Source: Nocardia rosealba
GTDB lineage: Bacteria > Actinomycetota > Actinomycetes > Mycobacteriales > Mycobacteriaceae
Length of the DNA: 64,000 nt
Reading direction: 5' to 3'
NCBI RefSeq assembly: GCF_020216065.1
Contig: NZ_JAIWNA010000001.1
Coordinates: 1,085,408-1,149,407, forward strand
The translations under genes were made by a program, and so were the position numbers. A model generated the notes under the pieces. It did no database searches. It saw nothing but the letters and a program-made list of their open reading frames with translations, and was not told the DNA's origin. Below, one piece after another: positions 47,421 to 56,053 of the stretch (position 1 is its first letter; the number at the start of each line of letters is the position of its first letter).

Positions 47421-48264
47421 TGATTCCTTCCTTACGCAGGGCGGCGGCCACACGCACGCGCAGCTCACGCCCCACCTCGAATTGTTTGCCTGGCAATGTG
47501 CGGGCAACCATCCGAATGTTCATCTCGTCGAGCGACAGATCCTCCACGCCCATCACCGAAGGCTCGTCGAGCAACAGCGGTTTCAGGCGGGCGTCCTGAT
47601 AGGCCTTGGTGCACACCTCGTGCAGCACCTCGTTGATCTTGTTGATGTCGGCTTGGGCCGACACCGGCACATCGATCGCGGCGCGCGCCCAGTCCTTGGA
47701 CAGGTTGGTCACCTTCACGATCTGGCCGTTGGGAATGGTGATCACCTCGCCGTCGGCATTGCGCAGCGTGGTGATGCGCAGGGTCACGTCCTCGACGGTG
47801 CCCTCGGCGGGGTCGGCCGAGCCGGTGACCGCGATCTGCACCACGTCACCGAAGCCGTATTGGCGTTCGGTGATGAGGAAGAACCCGGCGAGGATGTCCT
47901 GCACGATGCGCTGGGCGCCGAAACCGAGCGCCGCGCCGAGCACCGCCGCGGGCGCGACGAGCCCGGTCACCGAAAAGCCCAGCCGCCGAAGCACTTCCAT
48001 GCCGACCAGCACATACACGATGGTCAGCACCACCCAGGTGATGACCTGGGCGAGCGCGTGCCGGTGCTTGGCCGCCTCGGTGCGGACAAGGGCGTCGCTC
48101 GAGTGGAACGAGGCATCGATCTTGGTGGTCACCCGGTCGCGCACGAACGCCGCGAACCGACCGAACAGCATCGCGCCGACGACTAGTAGGACGATCTCCA
48201 GGCCGCTGGAACGCAGCCAGGCGGTGATCTCCGTACCGCCGTTCATCGCGAGCACAGCGTTCAT
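47407..48264 (-). CDS. Small-conductance mechanosensitive channel (MscS family)
   Basis: 285 residues. The pore helix and signature GAALGFGAQRIVQDILAGFFLITERQYGFGDVV, with the beta domain (ITIPNGQIVKVTNLSKDWARA) after it, mark an MscS channel of the short type with about three transmembrane helices. It opens under hypo-osmotic stress. Start ATG 48264 (MNAVLAMNGG) was chosen; ATG 48246 and an earlier start at 48315 are alternatives. Confidence 0.88.
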   Translation of the reverse strand: MNAVLAMNGGTEITAWLRSSGLEIVLLVVGAMLFGRFAAFVRDRVTTKIDASFHSSDALVRTEAAKHRHALAQVITWVVLTIVYVLVGMEVLRRLGFSVTGLVAPAAVLGAALGFGAQRIVQDILAGFFLITERQYGFGDVVQIAVTGSADPAEGTVEDVTLRITTLRNADGEVITIPNGQIVKVTNLSKDWARAAIDVPVSAQADINKINEVLHEVCTKAYQDARLKPLLLDEPSVMGVEDLSLDEMNIRMVARTLPGKQFEVGRELRVRVAAALRKEGISETA

Positions 48265-48392
48265 CGCGTCGCCCCGTGGGGCGCGCGCAGGCACAGTTCC
48301 GGTCCGTTCGAACACACACCAGAAAGGTTACAGGCCGGTCACGGCGCGTCGTCAAACGTGAACAACGACACCATCGGCGAGCGAACCGCTGG

Positions 48393-49520
48393 CTATGCGT
48401 CGGCCTGTTCGCGCATGCGCCAACGGATTCCGGATTCGATGAAGCCGTCGATGTCACCGTCGAGCACCGCCGAGGGGTTGTTGACCTCGTAGTTGGTGCG
48501 CAGATCCTTGACCATCTGGTACGGATGCAGCACGTAGGAGCGCATCTGGTTGCCCCACGAGGCGCCCTCGTTGGTCTTGAGCGCGTCCATCTGGGCCCGC
48601 TCCTCCTGGCGCTTGCGCTCGAGCAGCTTGGCCTGCAGCACGCGCATGGCCGAGATCTTGTTCTGCAGCTGCGACTTCTCGTTCTGGCAGGTCACCACGA
48701 TGCCGGTGGGGATGTGGGTCAGGCGAACCGCCGAGTCGGTGGTGTTGACGCTCTGTCCACCGGGACCCGAGGAGCGGTACACGTCCACCCGGATGTCGCC
48801 GTCCGGGATCTCGATGTGGTCGGTGGTCTCCACCACGGGCAGCACCTCGACCTCGGCGAAGGAGGTCTGGCGGCGGCCCTGGTTGTCGAACGGGCTGATC
48901 CGCACCAGGCGGTGGGTGCCCATCTCGACCGACAGCGTGCCGTAGGCGTACGGCGACTTCACCGCGAAGGTGGCGCTCTTGATGCCGGCTTCCTCGGCGT
49001 AGGAGGTGTCGTAGACCTCCACGCTGTACTTGTGCCGCTCCGCCCAGCGGATGTACATCCGCATCAGCATCATCGCCCAGTCGGCGGCGTCCACACCGCC
49101 CGCACCGGAACGGATGTTGACCAGTGCGTCGCGCTTGTCGTACTCGCCCGAGAGCAGGGTGCGCACTTCCATCGCCTCGATGTCCTCGCGCAGCGACGCC
49201 CGTTCGGCGTCGGCGTCGGCGAGGGCCTCGGTGGCGGCGGCGCCCTCTTCGGCCTCGGCGAGTTCGTAGAGCACCGGCATGTCCTCGAGCCGCTGGCGCA
49301 GGTCTTCCACCCGGCGCAGTTCGCTCTGGGCATGCGACAGCTCGCTGGTCACCTGCTGGGCGTGCTCCTGGTTGTTCCACAGTTCGGGATCGGCGGCCTG
49401 GTGCTCGAGTTCATCGATGCGGCGGCGCAGCTCCTCGACATCGAGGACCGACTCGACCGTCTTGAGCGTGGTGTCGAGTTCGGCGAGGTCGGCGATAACG
49501 TCAGGATGCACGATGTCCAA
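48393..49520 (-). CDS. prfB: Peptide chain release factor 2
   Basis: 375 residues. The stop-codon-reading tripeptide SPF is at 209-211, and the GGQ catalytic motif is at 254-256 in [16 protein letters not shown]. It terminates translation at UGA and UAA. The frame is continuous from ATG 49520, with no in-frame UGA and no internal Shine-Dalgarno, so the programmed frameshift of many bacterial prfB genes is absent, as is usual in this order. Confidence 0.97.
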   Translation of the reverse strand: MDIVHPDVIADLAELDTTLKTVESVLDVEELRRRIDELEHQAADPELWNNQEHAQQVTSELSHAQSELRRVEDLRQRLEDMPVLYELAEAEEGAAATEALADADAERASLREDIEAMEVRTLLSGEYDKRDALVNIRSGAGGVDAADWAMMLMRMYIRWAERHKYSVEVYDTSYAEEAGIKSATFAVKSPYAYGTLSVEMGTHRLVRISPFDNQGRRQTSFAEVEVLPVVETTDHIEIPDGDIRVDVYRSSGPGGQSVNTTDSAVRLTHIPTGIVVTCQNEKSQLQNKISAMRVLQAKLLERKRQEERAQMDALKTNEGASWGNQMRSYVLHPYQMVKDLRTNYEVNNPSAVLDGDIDGFIESGIRWRMREQADA

Positions 49521-49565
49521 GGTTACCGGTCGGCACCGACACGGCGAAACACGCGTACCACCACG

Positions 49566-50423
49566 TCAGCCCGCGACGGCGCGCAGACCACCCGGGCGGC
49601 GGCCGACGAGGTCGTCCAGGGCGGCGGCGCTCGCCGCGTCGGCGGGCAGCAGAACGTAGAGCTGCTGATCGTCGTCGATGGACAGATCGAGCGATTCGTA
49701 CGCCAGCCGCAGCTCACCGGTCTCGGGATGGCTGATCCGGTTGATCCCGCCCGAGGGCGGCAGGCCGGGCAGGCGCGCGAGCCGGTCGGTGAAGGCGGAG
49801 CCCGCGGTGACGGTGAGTTCGTCGACCAGTGCGGCGACCATGGGATCGGCGCGGAACGGGCCCTGTTTCAGCGACGCCACCAGCTTGTCGGCCGCCTGGT
49901 CCCAATCCGGGTAGAGGTCGCGCGCACCCGGATGGGTGAAGACGAATCGCGCGATATTGGCTGGTTCGCCCTGGTCGAACAGGCCGCTCGGACCCATCAG
50001 CCTGCGGTAGCCCTCGGTGCAGGCGAGGACCTCGGTGAAGCGGTTGGTGATCGCGGCGGGTGCGGGTTCGAGCTGGTCGAGGATCGCGCGGACAGTGGGG
50101 CGCACCGTGCGGTTGGGTCCGTTCTCGGTCGCTCCGCAACTGAAACCGGACATGCCCTTGGTGAGCTGATGCAGATGCACCCGTTCGCGCGGGGTCAACC
50201 GCAGCGTCTCGGCCAGCGCCGACAGCACCGGCGGCGAGGGGTGCCGGTCGCGTCCCTGCTCGAGCCGGATCAGGTACTCCACGCTCACACCCGACAGCAT
50301 CGCCACCTCGGCGCGGCGCAGGCCGGGTGTCCGCCTGCGCGTACCCGTCGGCAGGCCGACCTCCGCGGGGGAGACCGACTCACGCTTGGTGCGCAGGAAC
50401 AGACCGAGTTCGTTGTCGCTCAC
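49566..50423 (-). CDS. XRE-family regulator with MmyB-like ligand domain
   Basis: 285 residues. The N-terminal helix-turn-helix (LGLFLRTKRESVSPAEVGLP through LRRAEVAMLSGVSVEYLIRLEQGRD) is followed by the MmyB-like domain (FTHPGARDLYPDWDQAADKLVASL and HPETGELRLAYESLDL), which binds a fatty acid or similar ligand in relatives. GTG start at 50423. It is divergent from an FMN reductase gene, with a palindrome in between, a common regulator-target layout. Confidence 0.85.
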   Translation of the reverse strand: MSDNELGLFLRTKRESVSPAEVGLPTGTRRRTPGLRRAEVAMLSGVSVEYLIRLEQGRDRHPSPPVLSALAETLRLTPRERVHLHQLTKGMSGFSCGATENGPNRTVRPTVRAILDQLEPAPAAITNRFTEVLACTEGYRRLMGPSGLFDQGEPANIARFVFTHPGARDLYPDWDQAADKLVASLKQGPFRADPMVAALVDELTVTAGSAFTDRLARLPGLPPSGGINRISHPETGELRLAYESLDLSIDDDQQLYVLLPADAASAAALDDLVGRRPGGLRAVAG

Positions 50424-50452
50424 CGGACCGACGGTACCGAGCCTCGCGCCGG

Positions 50453-50481
50453 TGAGAGTGGCCGTGCCACTACCACTCTCA
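50453..50481. promoter_or_regulatory. Nested inverted repeat between regulator and reductase
   Basis: TGAGAGTGG (50453-50461) and CCACTCTCA (50473-50481), a perfect 9-bp repeat with an 11-bp centre that itself includes AGTGGC-CGT-GCCACT. It is a likely operator for the XRE regulator, lying 88 bp upstream of the reductase start. Confidence 0.6.
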
Positions 50482-50568
50482 GCGTGGTCTCCCTGACAGG
50501 CCGACGAGCGACGACATTGGGTTGCACCGGCCGATCGGGCCGGCACCGACGAATTCGAGGAGCACACC

Positions 50569-51153
50569 GTGTCCGCATTGAAACTCGCGATCATCATCGG
50601 CAGCGTCCGCGACGGGCGGTTCGGGCCTGTGGTTGCCGAGTGGTTCGCCGCGCAGGTCGATGATCGGTTCGATGTCGATGTGATCGATCTGGCCGAATTC
50701 GATCTTCCGGCTGAACTGCCTGCGGTTCCGCCTGCGATGGATCCTGATCCCGAGCGGCCGTCGGGGATGGTGGCGTTGTCCGATCGGCTTGCTGCTGCCG
50801 ACGCTTATGTTGTTCTGACGCCCGAGTACAACCGGAGTTATCCGTCGGCGCTGAAGACTGCTATCGACTGGCACTTCACTCAGTGGGATCGCAAGACGAT
50901 CGGGTTCGTCGGGTACAGCGGGGGGACCGGTGGTGTGCTCGCCATCGAACATCTGCGTCAGGTTTTCAACGAACTCAACGCACATACTGTTCGGGATTAT
51001 GTGTCGTTCCCTCGGTATTACCTGCTGTTCGACGAGGATGGTCGGCTGCGTGAGCCCGAGGGGTTCGAGGCTGCGGCGAAAGCGATGCTCGATCAACTGT
51101 TTTGGTGGGCGACGGCATTGGCGGGTGCGCGATCCGTGGCGGTTTCTGCTTGA
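50569..51153 (+). CDS. NADPH-dependent FMN reductase family protein
   Basis: 194-residue flavodoxin-like fold: the FMN phosphate loop IIGSVRDGRFGP at the N-terminus, the TPEYNRSYPSALKTAIDW motif and GYSGGTGG. Members reduce FMN, quinones or azo dyes with NAD(P)H. GTG start with GAGGAG upstream. It is probably the target of the divergent XRE regulator. A non-coding repeat region follows. Confidence 0.87.
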   Translation: MSALKLAIIIGSVRDGRFGPVVAEWFAAQVDDRFDVDVIDLAEFDLPAELPAVPPAMDPDPERPSGMVALSDRLAAADAYVVLTPEYNRSYPSALKTAIDWHFTQWDRKTIGFVGYSGGTGGVLAIEHLRQVFNELNAHTVRDYVSFPRYYLLFDEDGRLREPEGFEAAAKAMLDQLFWWATALAGARSVAVSA

Positions 51154-51192
51154 TCTGTGGGGGAGCGTGGTCTGACGGGTGCTCAGCTGCAT

Positions 51193-51226
51193 GGCGCTGC
51201 TCGAGTTTGCTACCTGCCGTACTCCC
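51193..51226 (-). repeat. Inverted, degenerate copy of the tandem unit
   Basis: Read on the minus strand this begins GGGAGTACGGCAGGTAGC and continues with ACTCGAGCAGCGCC. It matches the consensus of the 43-bp units at 51440-51950 with transition changes only. It therefore flanks the hairpin element on the left, in opposite orientation to the array on the right. Confidence 0.65.
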
Positions 51227-51278
51227 CGCCGTGCGGAACTACTGCGGTGTTTTGTGCACCACGGGAGTATTGGGCTGT

Positions 51279-51430
51279 GTTTTTGGAGCGCTGGCGCGCC
51301 CGAGCGCGGCCCCTGAGGGGCCGCGCGAACAGCGCTCGAGACTCGCGCCTGCGGCGCATGCGCTTCGAGCGCTGTTCGCGCGGCCGGGCCGCTACGCCGC
51401 TTCGCGGCGGACCCTCCTCGAGGTCGGGTC
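51279..51430. repeat. Composite structured repeat, copy 2 (E2)
   Basis: Same architecture as copy 1: hairpin A (51306-51313 with 51317-51324), a perfect 21-bp stem (51319-51339 with 51365-51385) around a 25-nt loop with GCATGCGC, hairpin C (51395-51400, TTC, 51404-51409) and the palindrome CCTCGAGG (51416-51423). Flanks and hairpins A and C are nearly identical to copy 1. The inner 14-15 bp of the long stem are unrelated, yet both sides change together and remain complementary. Confidence 0.88.
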
Positions 51431-51439
51431 GTGGGGGCT

Positions 51440-51950
51440 GGGAGTGCGGTCATGGCGGACTCGAGTAGTGCCACTTTGGCTGGGAGTGCGGTAGGTGGCG
51501 GACTCGGGCGGTGCCACGTGGGTTGGGAGCGCGGTAGGTGGCCGACTCGAGTGGTGCCACGTGGGCTGGGGAGTGCGGTAGGTGGCGGACTTGGGCGGTG
51601 CCACGTGGGTTGGGAGTGCGGTAGGTGGTCGACTCGAGTGGTGCCACGTGGGTTGGGGAGTGCGGTAGGTGGCGGACTCGGGCGGTGCAGTTTGGGCTGG
51701 CGGTGCGGTAGGCGATGGACTGGAGTAGTGCCACGCGGGCCGGGTGTGCGGTAGGTGCGGACTCGAGTGGTGCCGTGGGCTGGGTGTGCGGTAGGCGGTG
51801 GACTCGAGTAGTGGCGCGGGCTGGGCGTGCGGTAGGCGGTGGACTCGAGTAGTGGCGCGGGCTGGGCGTGCGGTAGGCGGTGGACTCGGGTGGTGCCGTG
51901 TGGGCGGGAGTGTGGTTGGTGGTGGACTCGGGGAATCCCATTCGAGTTGG
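51440..51950. repeat. Tandem array of about 43-bp units
   Basis: Twelve units of 40-44 bp start at 51440, 51482, 51525, 51569, 51612, 51656, 51699, 51742, 51782, 51823, 51864 and 51906. Each opens GGGAGTGCGGTAGG or a variant and contains GGACTCGAGTGGTGCC. Units 2-6 alternate between an ACTCGGGCGG type and an ACTCGAGTGG type, giving an 87-bp dimer. Units are contiguous, without spacers, and their lengths are not multiples of three, so this is not a CRISPR array and not a coding repeat. Confidence 0.9.
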
Positions 51951-51977
51951 GGTTGGGGCTCGCCATAAACTCCCCTC

Positions 51978-52763
51978 GTGGCTGCCTACTCCGCTGACCT
52001 GGACCTTGCTCTTCGATTGGCCGACGAGGCCGACGCCATCTCCAAGGAGCGCTTCGGCGCCGTGGACCTGAAGGTCGACTCGAAACCGGATCTCACCCCT
52101 GTCTCGGATGCCGACCTCGCGGTGGAGCAGGTGATCCGCCGGGTGCTGAGTACCGAACGCCCGGACGATGCCGTGCTCGGCGAGGAGTTCGGCGGCGATG
52201 CCGAGTTCACCGGGAGGCAGTGGGTGGTCGACCCGATCGACGGGACCAAGAACTTCGTTCGTGGCGTTCCCGTGTGGGCCAGCCTGATCGCCCTGCTCGA
52301 GGACGGTGTCCCGGTGGTCGGTGTGGTCAGCGCACCCGCACTCGGTCGCCGCTGGTGGGCGGCGGCGGGCTCGGGCGCGTGGGCTCAGGTTCATCCTGGT
52401 GCTCCGAAACCCATCACGGTGTCGGCGGTGGGCGAGCTGGACTCGGCGAGTTTGGCGTTCTCCTCGCTGTCGGGCTGGCATGAACGCGGGCTGCGGGAGA
52501 AGTTCATCGACCTCACCGACGAGGTGTGGCGGGTGCGGGGGTACGGCGACTTCTTCAACTATTGCCTGGTGGCGGAGGGGGCGGTGGATATCGCCGCCGA
52601 ACCGGAGGTCTCGCTGTGGGACCTGGCGGCCCTCGACATCCTGGTCCGCGAGGCGGGCGGCACGTTCACCTCCCTGGACGGGCGCCCCGGTCCGCACGGC
52701 GGCGACGCGGTGGCGACCAATGGCTCCCTGCACTCCGAGGTCCTTGCCCGTTTGCGGGCGTGA
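51978..52763 (+). CDS. hisN: Histidinol-phosphatase (inositol monophosphatase family)
   Basis: 261 residues. Metal and catalytic motifs are [23 protein letters not shown] and [16 protein letters not shown]. Among IMPase-fold proteins the length and the sequence around [15 protein letters not shown] fit the actinobacterial HisN, which removes phosphate from histidinol phosphate in histidine synthesis. A general inositol or sugar monophosphatase cannot be excluded. GTG start at 51978, right after the repeat array. Confidence 0.85.
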   Translation: MAAYSADLDLALRLADEADAISKERFGAVDLKVDSKPDLTPVSDADLAVEQVIRRVLSTERPDDAVLGEEFGGDAEFTGRQWVVDPIDGTKNFVRGVPVWASLIALLEDGVPVVGVVSAPALGRRWWAAAGSGAWAQVHPGAPKPITVSAVGELDSASLAFSSLSGWHERGLREKFIDLTDEVWRVRGYGDFFNYCLVAEGAVDIAAEPEVSLWDLAALDILVREAGGTFTSLDGRPGPHGGDAVATNGSLHSEVLARLRA

Positions 52764-52860
52764 GAAGCGAGTTATCCACATGTGAGCAGATCCCGGTCGT
52801 GGCCATGATCGGGGTCGGTGGAGGGGCTGCGGTCCCGGCGCTCGATCGTAGGATGGCCCG

Positions 52861-54858
52861 GTGAGCAATTCCGGCGCCACAGCCCCCGATGCCGACGACT
52901 TCCCTCCGGAAGACTTCCCGCCCGACGATCCCTACTCGTCGGGCGGCGGTTACGTCTCCGAACACGATTTCGACGACACCGGCGGCTTCCACTTCGACGA
53001 CCTCGCCCCCGCCATCCCGGGCCGGGCGGCGGCTCCCGCACGCGGTGAGACGGCCGACGAGGTCTTACGCCGGGTCTTCGGCTACGACAGCTTCCGTGGT
53101 GACCAGGCCGCCATCGTCGAGCAGGTCATCGGCGGCGGTGATGCGCTCGTCCTGATGCCTACCGGCGGCGGCAAATCACTGTGTTACCAGGTGCCCTCGC
53201 TGGTCCGCCCCGGTGTCGGTGTCGTCGTCTCACCGCTGATCGCGCTGATGCAGGACCAGGTCGACGCGCTGAGTGCCCTCGGGGTGCGGGCCGGGTTCCT
53301 CAACTCCACCCAGTCGCCCGATCAGCGCCGCATGGTGGAGGCGCAGTTCGTGACGGGCGAACTGGACCTGCTGTATCTGGCGCCGGAACGCCTGCGCCTG
53401 GAATCAACGCTGCGGCTGCTCGATCGCGGCACGGTCGCCCTGTTCGCCATCGACGAGGCGCACTGTGTGTCGCAGTGGGGCCACGATTTCCGGCCGGACT
53501 ATCTCGCGCTGTCGCTGCTGCACGAGCGCTGGCCCGATGTGCCGCGCATCGCGCTCACCGCCACCGCCACCGCGAAAACCGCCGCCGAGATCGTCGAACG
53601 ACTCGATCTGGGTGAGGCGAAGCAGTTCGTCGCGAGCTTCGACCGGCCCAACATCCAGTACCGGATCGAGGGTAAGAACCGGCCCGACCGGCAGCTGCTC
53701 GAGTTCATCCGCACCGAGCATCCCGGCGACGCGGGCATCGTCTACTGCCTCTCGCGCAACTCGGTGGAGAAGACCGCCGCCATGCTCAACGAGAACGGTG
53801 TGCGGGCGGTGCCGTACCACGCGGGTCTGGACAACCGTGTGCGCGCGGAGAACCAGGCTCGGTTCCTGCGTGAGGACGGGCTGGTCGTGGTGGCGACCAT
53901 CGCCTTCGGCATGGGTATCGACAAACCCGACGTGCGGTTCGTCGCCCACCTCGACCTGCCGAAATCGGTGGAGGGCTACTACCAGGAGACGGGCCGCGCG
54001 GGCCGCGACGGTCTGCCGTCGACGGCGTGGATGGTCTACGGGCTGGCCGATGTGGTGCAGCAGCGCAAGATGATCGACTCGAGCGAAGGCGACGCCGCCC
54101 ACCGCAGGCAACTGCAACTACACCTGGACGCGATGCTCGCCCTGTGCGAGACGGTCAATTGCCGACGCGCGCAACTGCTGAACTATTTCGGTCAGCAGCC
54201 GACCGGACAGGGCTGCGGCAACTGCGATGTGTGCCTGAACCCACCCGAAACCTGGGACGGCACCGTCCCCGCGCAGAAACTGCTCTCCACGGTGCTGCGG
54301 CTCAAACGTGAACGCGGACAAGCCTTCGGCGCCGGTCACCTCGTCGACATCCTGCTCGGCAAGACCAACCCGAAGATCACCCAGCACCGCCACCACGAAC
54401 TCACCGTCTTCGGTATCGGCACCGACCTGCGCGACACCGAGTGGCGCGGGGTGGTCCGTCAGCTGCTGGCCGGCGGTTTCCTTGCGGTACAGGGGGAATA
54501 CGGCGTCCTCGCCCTCACCGACGTGGGCAACGAAGTGCTCTTCGAGGGCCGCAAGGTGGCGTTGCGTCGCGAGCCCGAACGTCCCACCCGGCCCGCGCGC
54601 GCTCCGAAGGCGGCGAAGGCCGCGGCCGACCTGCCCGCCGCCGATGTGCCACTGTTCGAACGTCTTCGGGCCTGGCGCGCGGCCACCGCCAAGGAACAGG
54701 GTGTGCCCGCCTACGTGGTGTTCCACGACGCGACCCTGCGCGAGATCGCGGCCCGCAAACCCGGCGACCTCGCCGCTCTCGGCACCGTCGCCGGGGTCGG
54801 TGAGAACAAGCTGGCCCGGTACGGGGAGGGGGTGCTGGCCACGCTGGCGGGCGACTAG
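52861..54858 (+). CDS. recQ: RecQ-type ATP-dependent DNA helicase
   Basis: 665 residues: an acidic, Asp/Pro-rich N-terminus (about 1-60), helicase core with Walker A LMPTGGGKSLCYQ, DEAH motif AIDEAHCVSQWGHDFRPDY and GRAGRDG, the RecQ zinc cysteines (CETVNC, CGNCDVC), a winged-helix domain and a C-terminal HRDC domain (LRAWRAATAKEQGVPAYVVFHDATL through GVGENKLARYG). It unwinds DNA during repair and replication restart. GTG start at 52861. Confidence 0.94.
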   Translation: MSNSGATAPDADDFPPEDFPPDDPYSSGGGYVSEHDFDDTGGFHFDDLAPAIPGRAAAPARGETADEVLRRVFGYDSFRGDQAAIVEQVIGGGDALVLMPTGGGKSLCYQVPSLVRPGVGVVVSPLIALMQDQVDALSALGVRAGFLNSTQSPDQRRMVEAQFVTGELDLLYLAPERLRLESTLRLLDRGTVALFAIDEAHCVSQWGHDFRPDYLALSLLHERWPDVPRIALTATATAKTAAEIVERLDLGEAKQFVASFDRPNIQYRIEGKNRPDRQLLEFIRTEHPGDAGIVYCLSRNSVEKTAAMLNENGVRAVPYHAGLDNRVRAENQARFLREDGLVVVATIAFGMGIDKPDVRFVAHLDLPKSVEGYYQETGRAGRDGLPSTAWMVYGLADVVQQRKMIDSSEGDAAHRRQLQLHLDAMLALCETVNCRRAQLLNYFGQQPTGQGCGNCDVCLNPPETWDGTVPAQKLLSTVLRLKRERGQAFGAGHLVDILLGKTNPKITQHRHHELTVFGIGTDLRDTEWRGVVRQLLAGGFLAVQGEYGVLALTDVGNEVLFEGRKVALRREPERPTRPARAPKAAKAAADLPAADVPLFERLRAWRAATAKEQGVPAYVVFHDATLREIAARKPGDLAALGTVAGVGENKLARYGEGVLATLAGD

Positions 54859-54908
54859 CGGAAAGGGAACTCGCGACGGATCAGGGGGTGCCGCGTTAGT
54901 GTCGATTC

Positions 54909-55139
54909 ATGGCCAATGGTGAAGGCTCCGAGTCGGAGACGTCGGGTGGGTCGAGCTCGGGTGGCGCGGATGCCCTCGCGCCGATGCCGCATCGGCATAT
55001 CGACCCGGCGGTCGCACCGTCCTTGCTCGGTGGCCACCGCCCGGTGCACCGGGGCAGGCCGCGCTGGTCGACGGTGGCACTCGTCCTCGTCTTCGCCTCC
55101 GCGCTCGCCCTCTATCTGCTGCTGCGTCCGGGCGGCTGA
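54909..55139 (+). CDS. Small tail-anchored membrane protein
   Basis: 76 residues: a Ser/Gly-rich soluble N-terminus, a basic patch (HRGRPRW) and one C-terminal membrane helix (STVALVLVFASALALYLLL). No family recognised. ATG 54909; 50 bp after recQ and on the same strand. Confidence 0.65.
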   Translation: MANGEGSESETSGGSSSGGADALAPMPHRHIDPAVAPSLLGGHRPVHRGRPRWSTVALVLVFASALALYLLLRPGG

Positions 55140-55309
55140 CCCGGCGGAGACCGTAATGTTTGTGATGGCGCGGACCAGCACCGCCCACCACACCCTTGTG
55201 AATTCCGGTAGCCGCACGTCATAGCACTTCCTGCGCCGCCTTCCACGGCGCACCGTTGGCCTCCTCGACCGATCGAACGGTGATCGGTCCGCGCAAGGAG
55301 GCGACGGCC

Positions 55310-55927
55310 ATGGTCTGGACCAAGTGGGCGATCCAAGGGGTGTGCACGGCTCTCACCGCGACCGGATTCGTCTGTGCCGCAGCACAAACGGTGTCGGCGG
55401 AACCGTCGGTGGTCACTGTGATCCAGGATCTGCGCCGGATCGTCGCGCCCACCGTGCCCGGTACCTACGGCGGCGACACAGCGGTGGTCATCCTCGGCTA
55501 CGGACTCACCCCGGAGGGCACCATGCGCGAAGAACTGCTTCGCCGGTTGCGGACCGGCTATGTGCAGGCGGTGTTCGCGCCGTGGTCGCCGATCATCGTC
55601 ACCGGCGGCAACCCACAGGCGGGTCGCAGCGAGGCCGACGCCATGGCGGGCTGGCTCGAGGACGCGGGTATCGACCCCGCCCGCATCCTGCGTGAGCCCC
55701 ACGCCGACTCCACCATCGGCAACGCCGACCACACCGCCGCCCTGATGACCGAACACAACCTGACCTCGGCCGTCCTCGTCACCTCCGCCGACCACGTCAC
55801 CCGGGCGCGCGCCGCCTTCGACGCGGCCGGGGTCACCGTGGTCGGCGAACTGACGCCCGACACCGCCCCCTGGCCCCACCTACCGCTGAGCATCGATCAG
55901 TTCGGCCCCATGCTGCCCGCGGACTAG
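55310..55927 (+). CDS. Exported YdcF/DUF218-like protein
   Basis: 205 residues. A signal peptide or N-terminal anchor (about 6-30; WAIQGVCTALTATGFVCAAAQTVSA) precedes a DUF218 domain (AVVILGYGLTPEGTMREELLRRLRTG, IIVTGGNPQAGRSEADAMAGWL and ESAxT-like PHADSTIGNADHTAAL). Relatives include YdcF and SanA, of unclear enzymology, in envelope maintenance. Start ATG 55310 lies behind AAGGAGG. Perfect inverted repeat GACCGATC/GATCGGTC at 55267-55289 just upstream may be regulatory. Confidence 0.8.
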   Translation: MVWTKWAIQGVCTALTATGFVCAAAQTVSAEPSVVTVIQDLRRIVAPTVPGTYGGDTAVVILGYGLTPEGTMREELLRRLRTGYVQAVFAPWSPIIVTGGNPQAGRSEADAMAGWLEDAGIDPARILREPHADSTIGNADHTAALMTEHNLTSAVLVTSADHVTRARAAFDAAGVTVVGELTPDTAPWPHLPLSIDQFGPMLPAD

Positions 55928-56053
55928 CCGACGGTGCGGGCGACTGTGATCGCACACAGTATTCCGCGACTGTGCCGACGCCCGTCACGACCTGGGCCGA
56001 TCGTAGGGGCACGGACTCCGAGTCCTCTCCCGGCAACTTCGAGGTGACACCAG

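Noticed and set aside
48393..49520. Programmed frameshift in prfB
   Set aside because: The reading frame is continuous from the start codon and no in-frame UGA with an upstream Shine-Dalgarno-like site is seen.
51440..51950. CRISPR array
   Set aside because: The units are contiguous with no unique spacers between them, and no cas gene is in the window.
50479..51966. 495-residue minus-strand frame through the repeat array (Pro/Thr/His-rich)
   Set aside because: Unit lengths of 40-44 bp shift the frame between units, no ribosome-binding site is evident and the frame runs through the reductase gene on the other strand. It is a product of the repeats.
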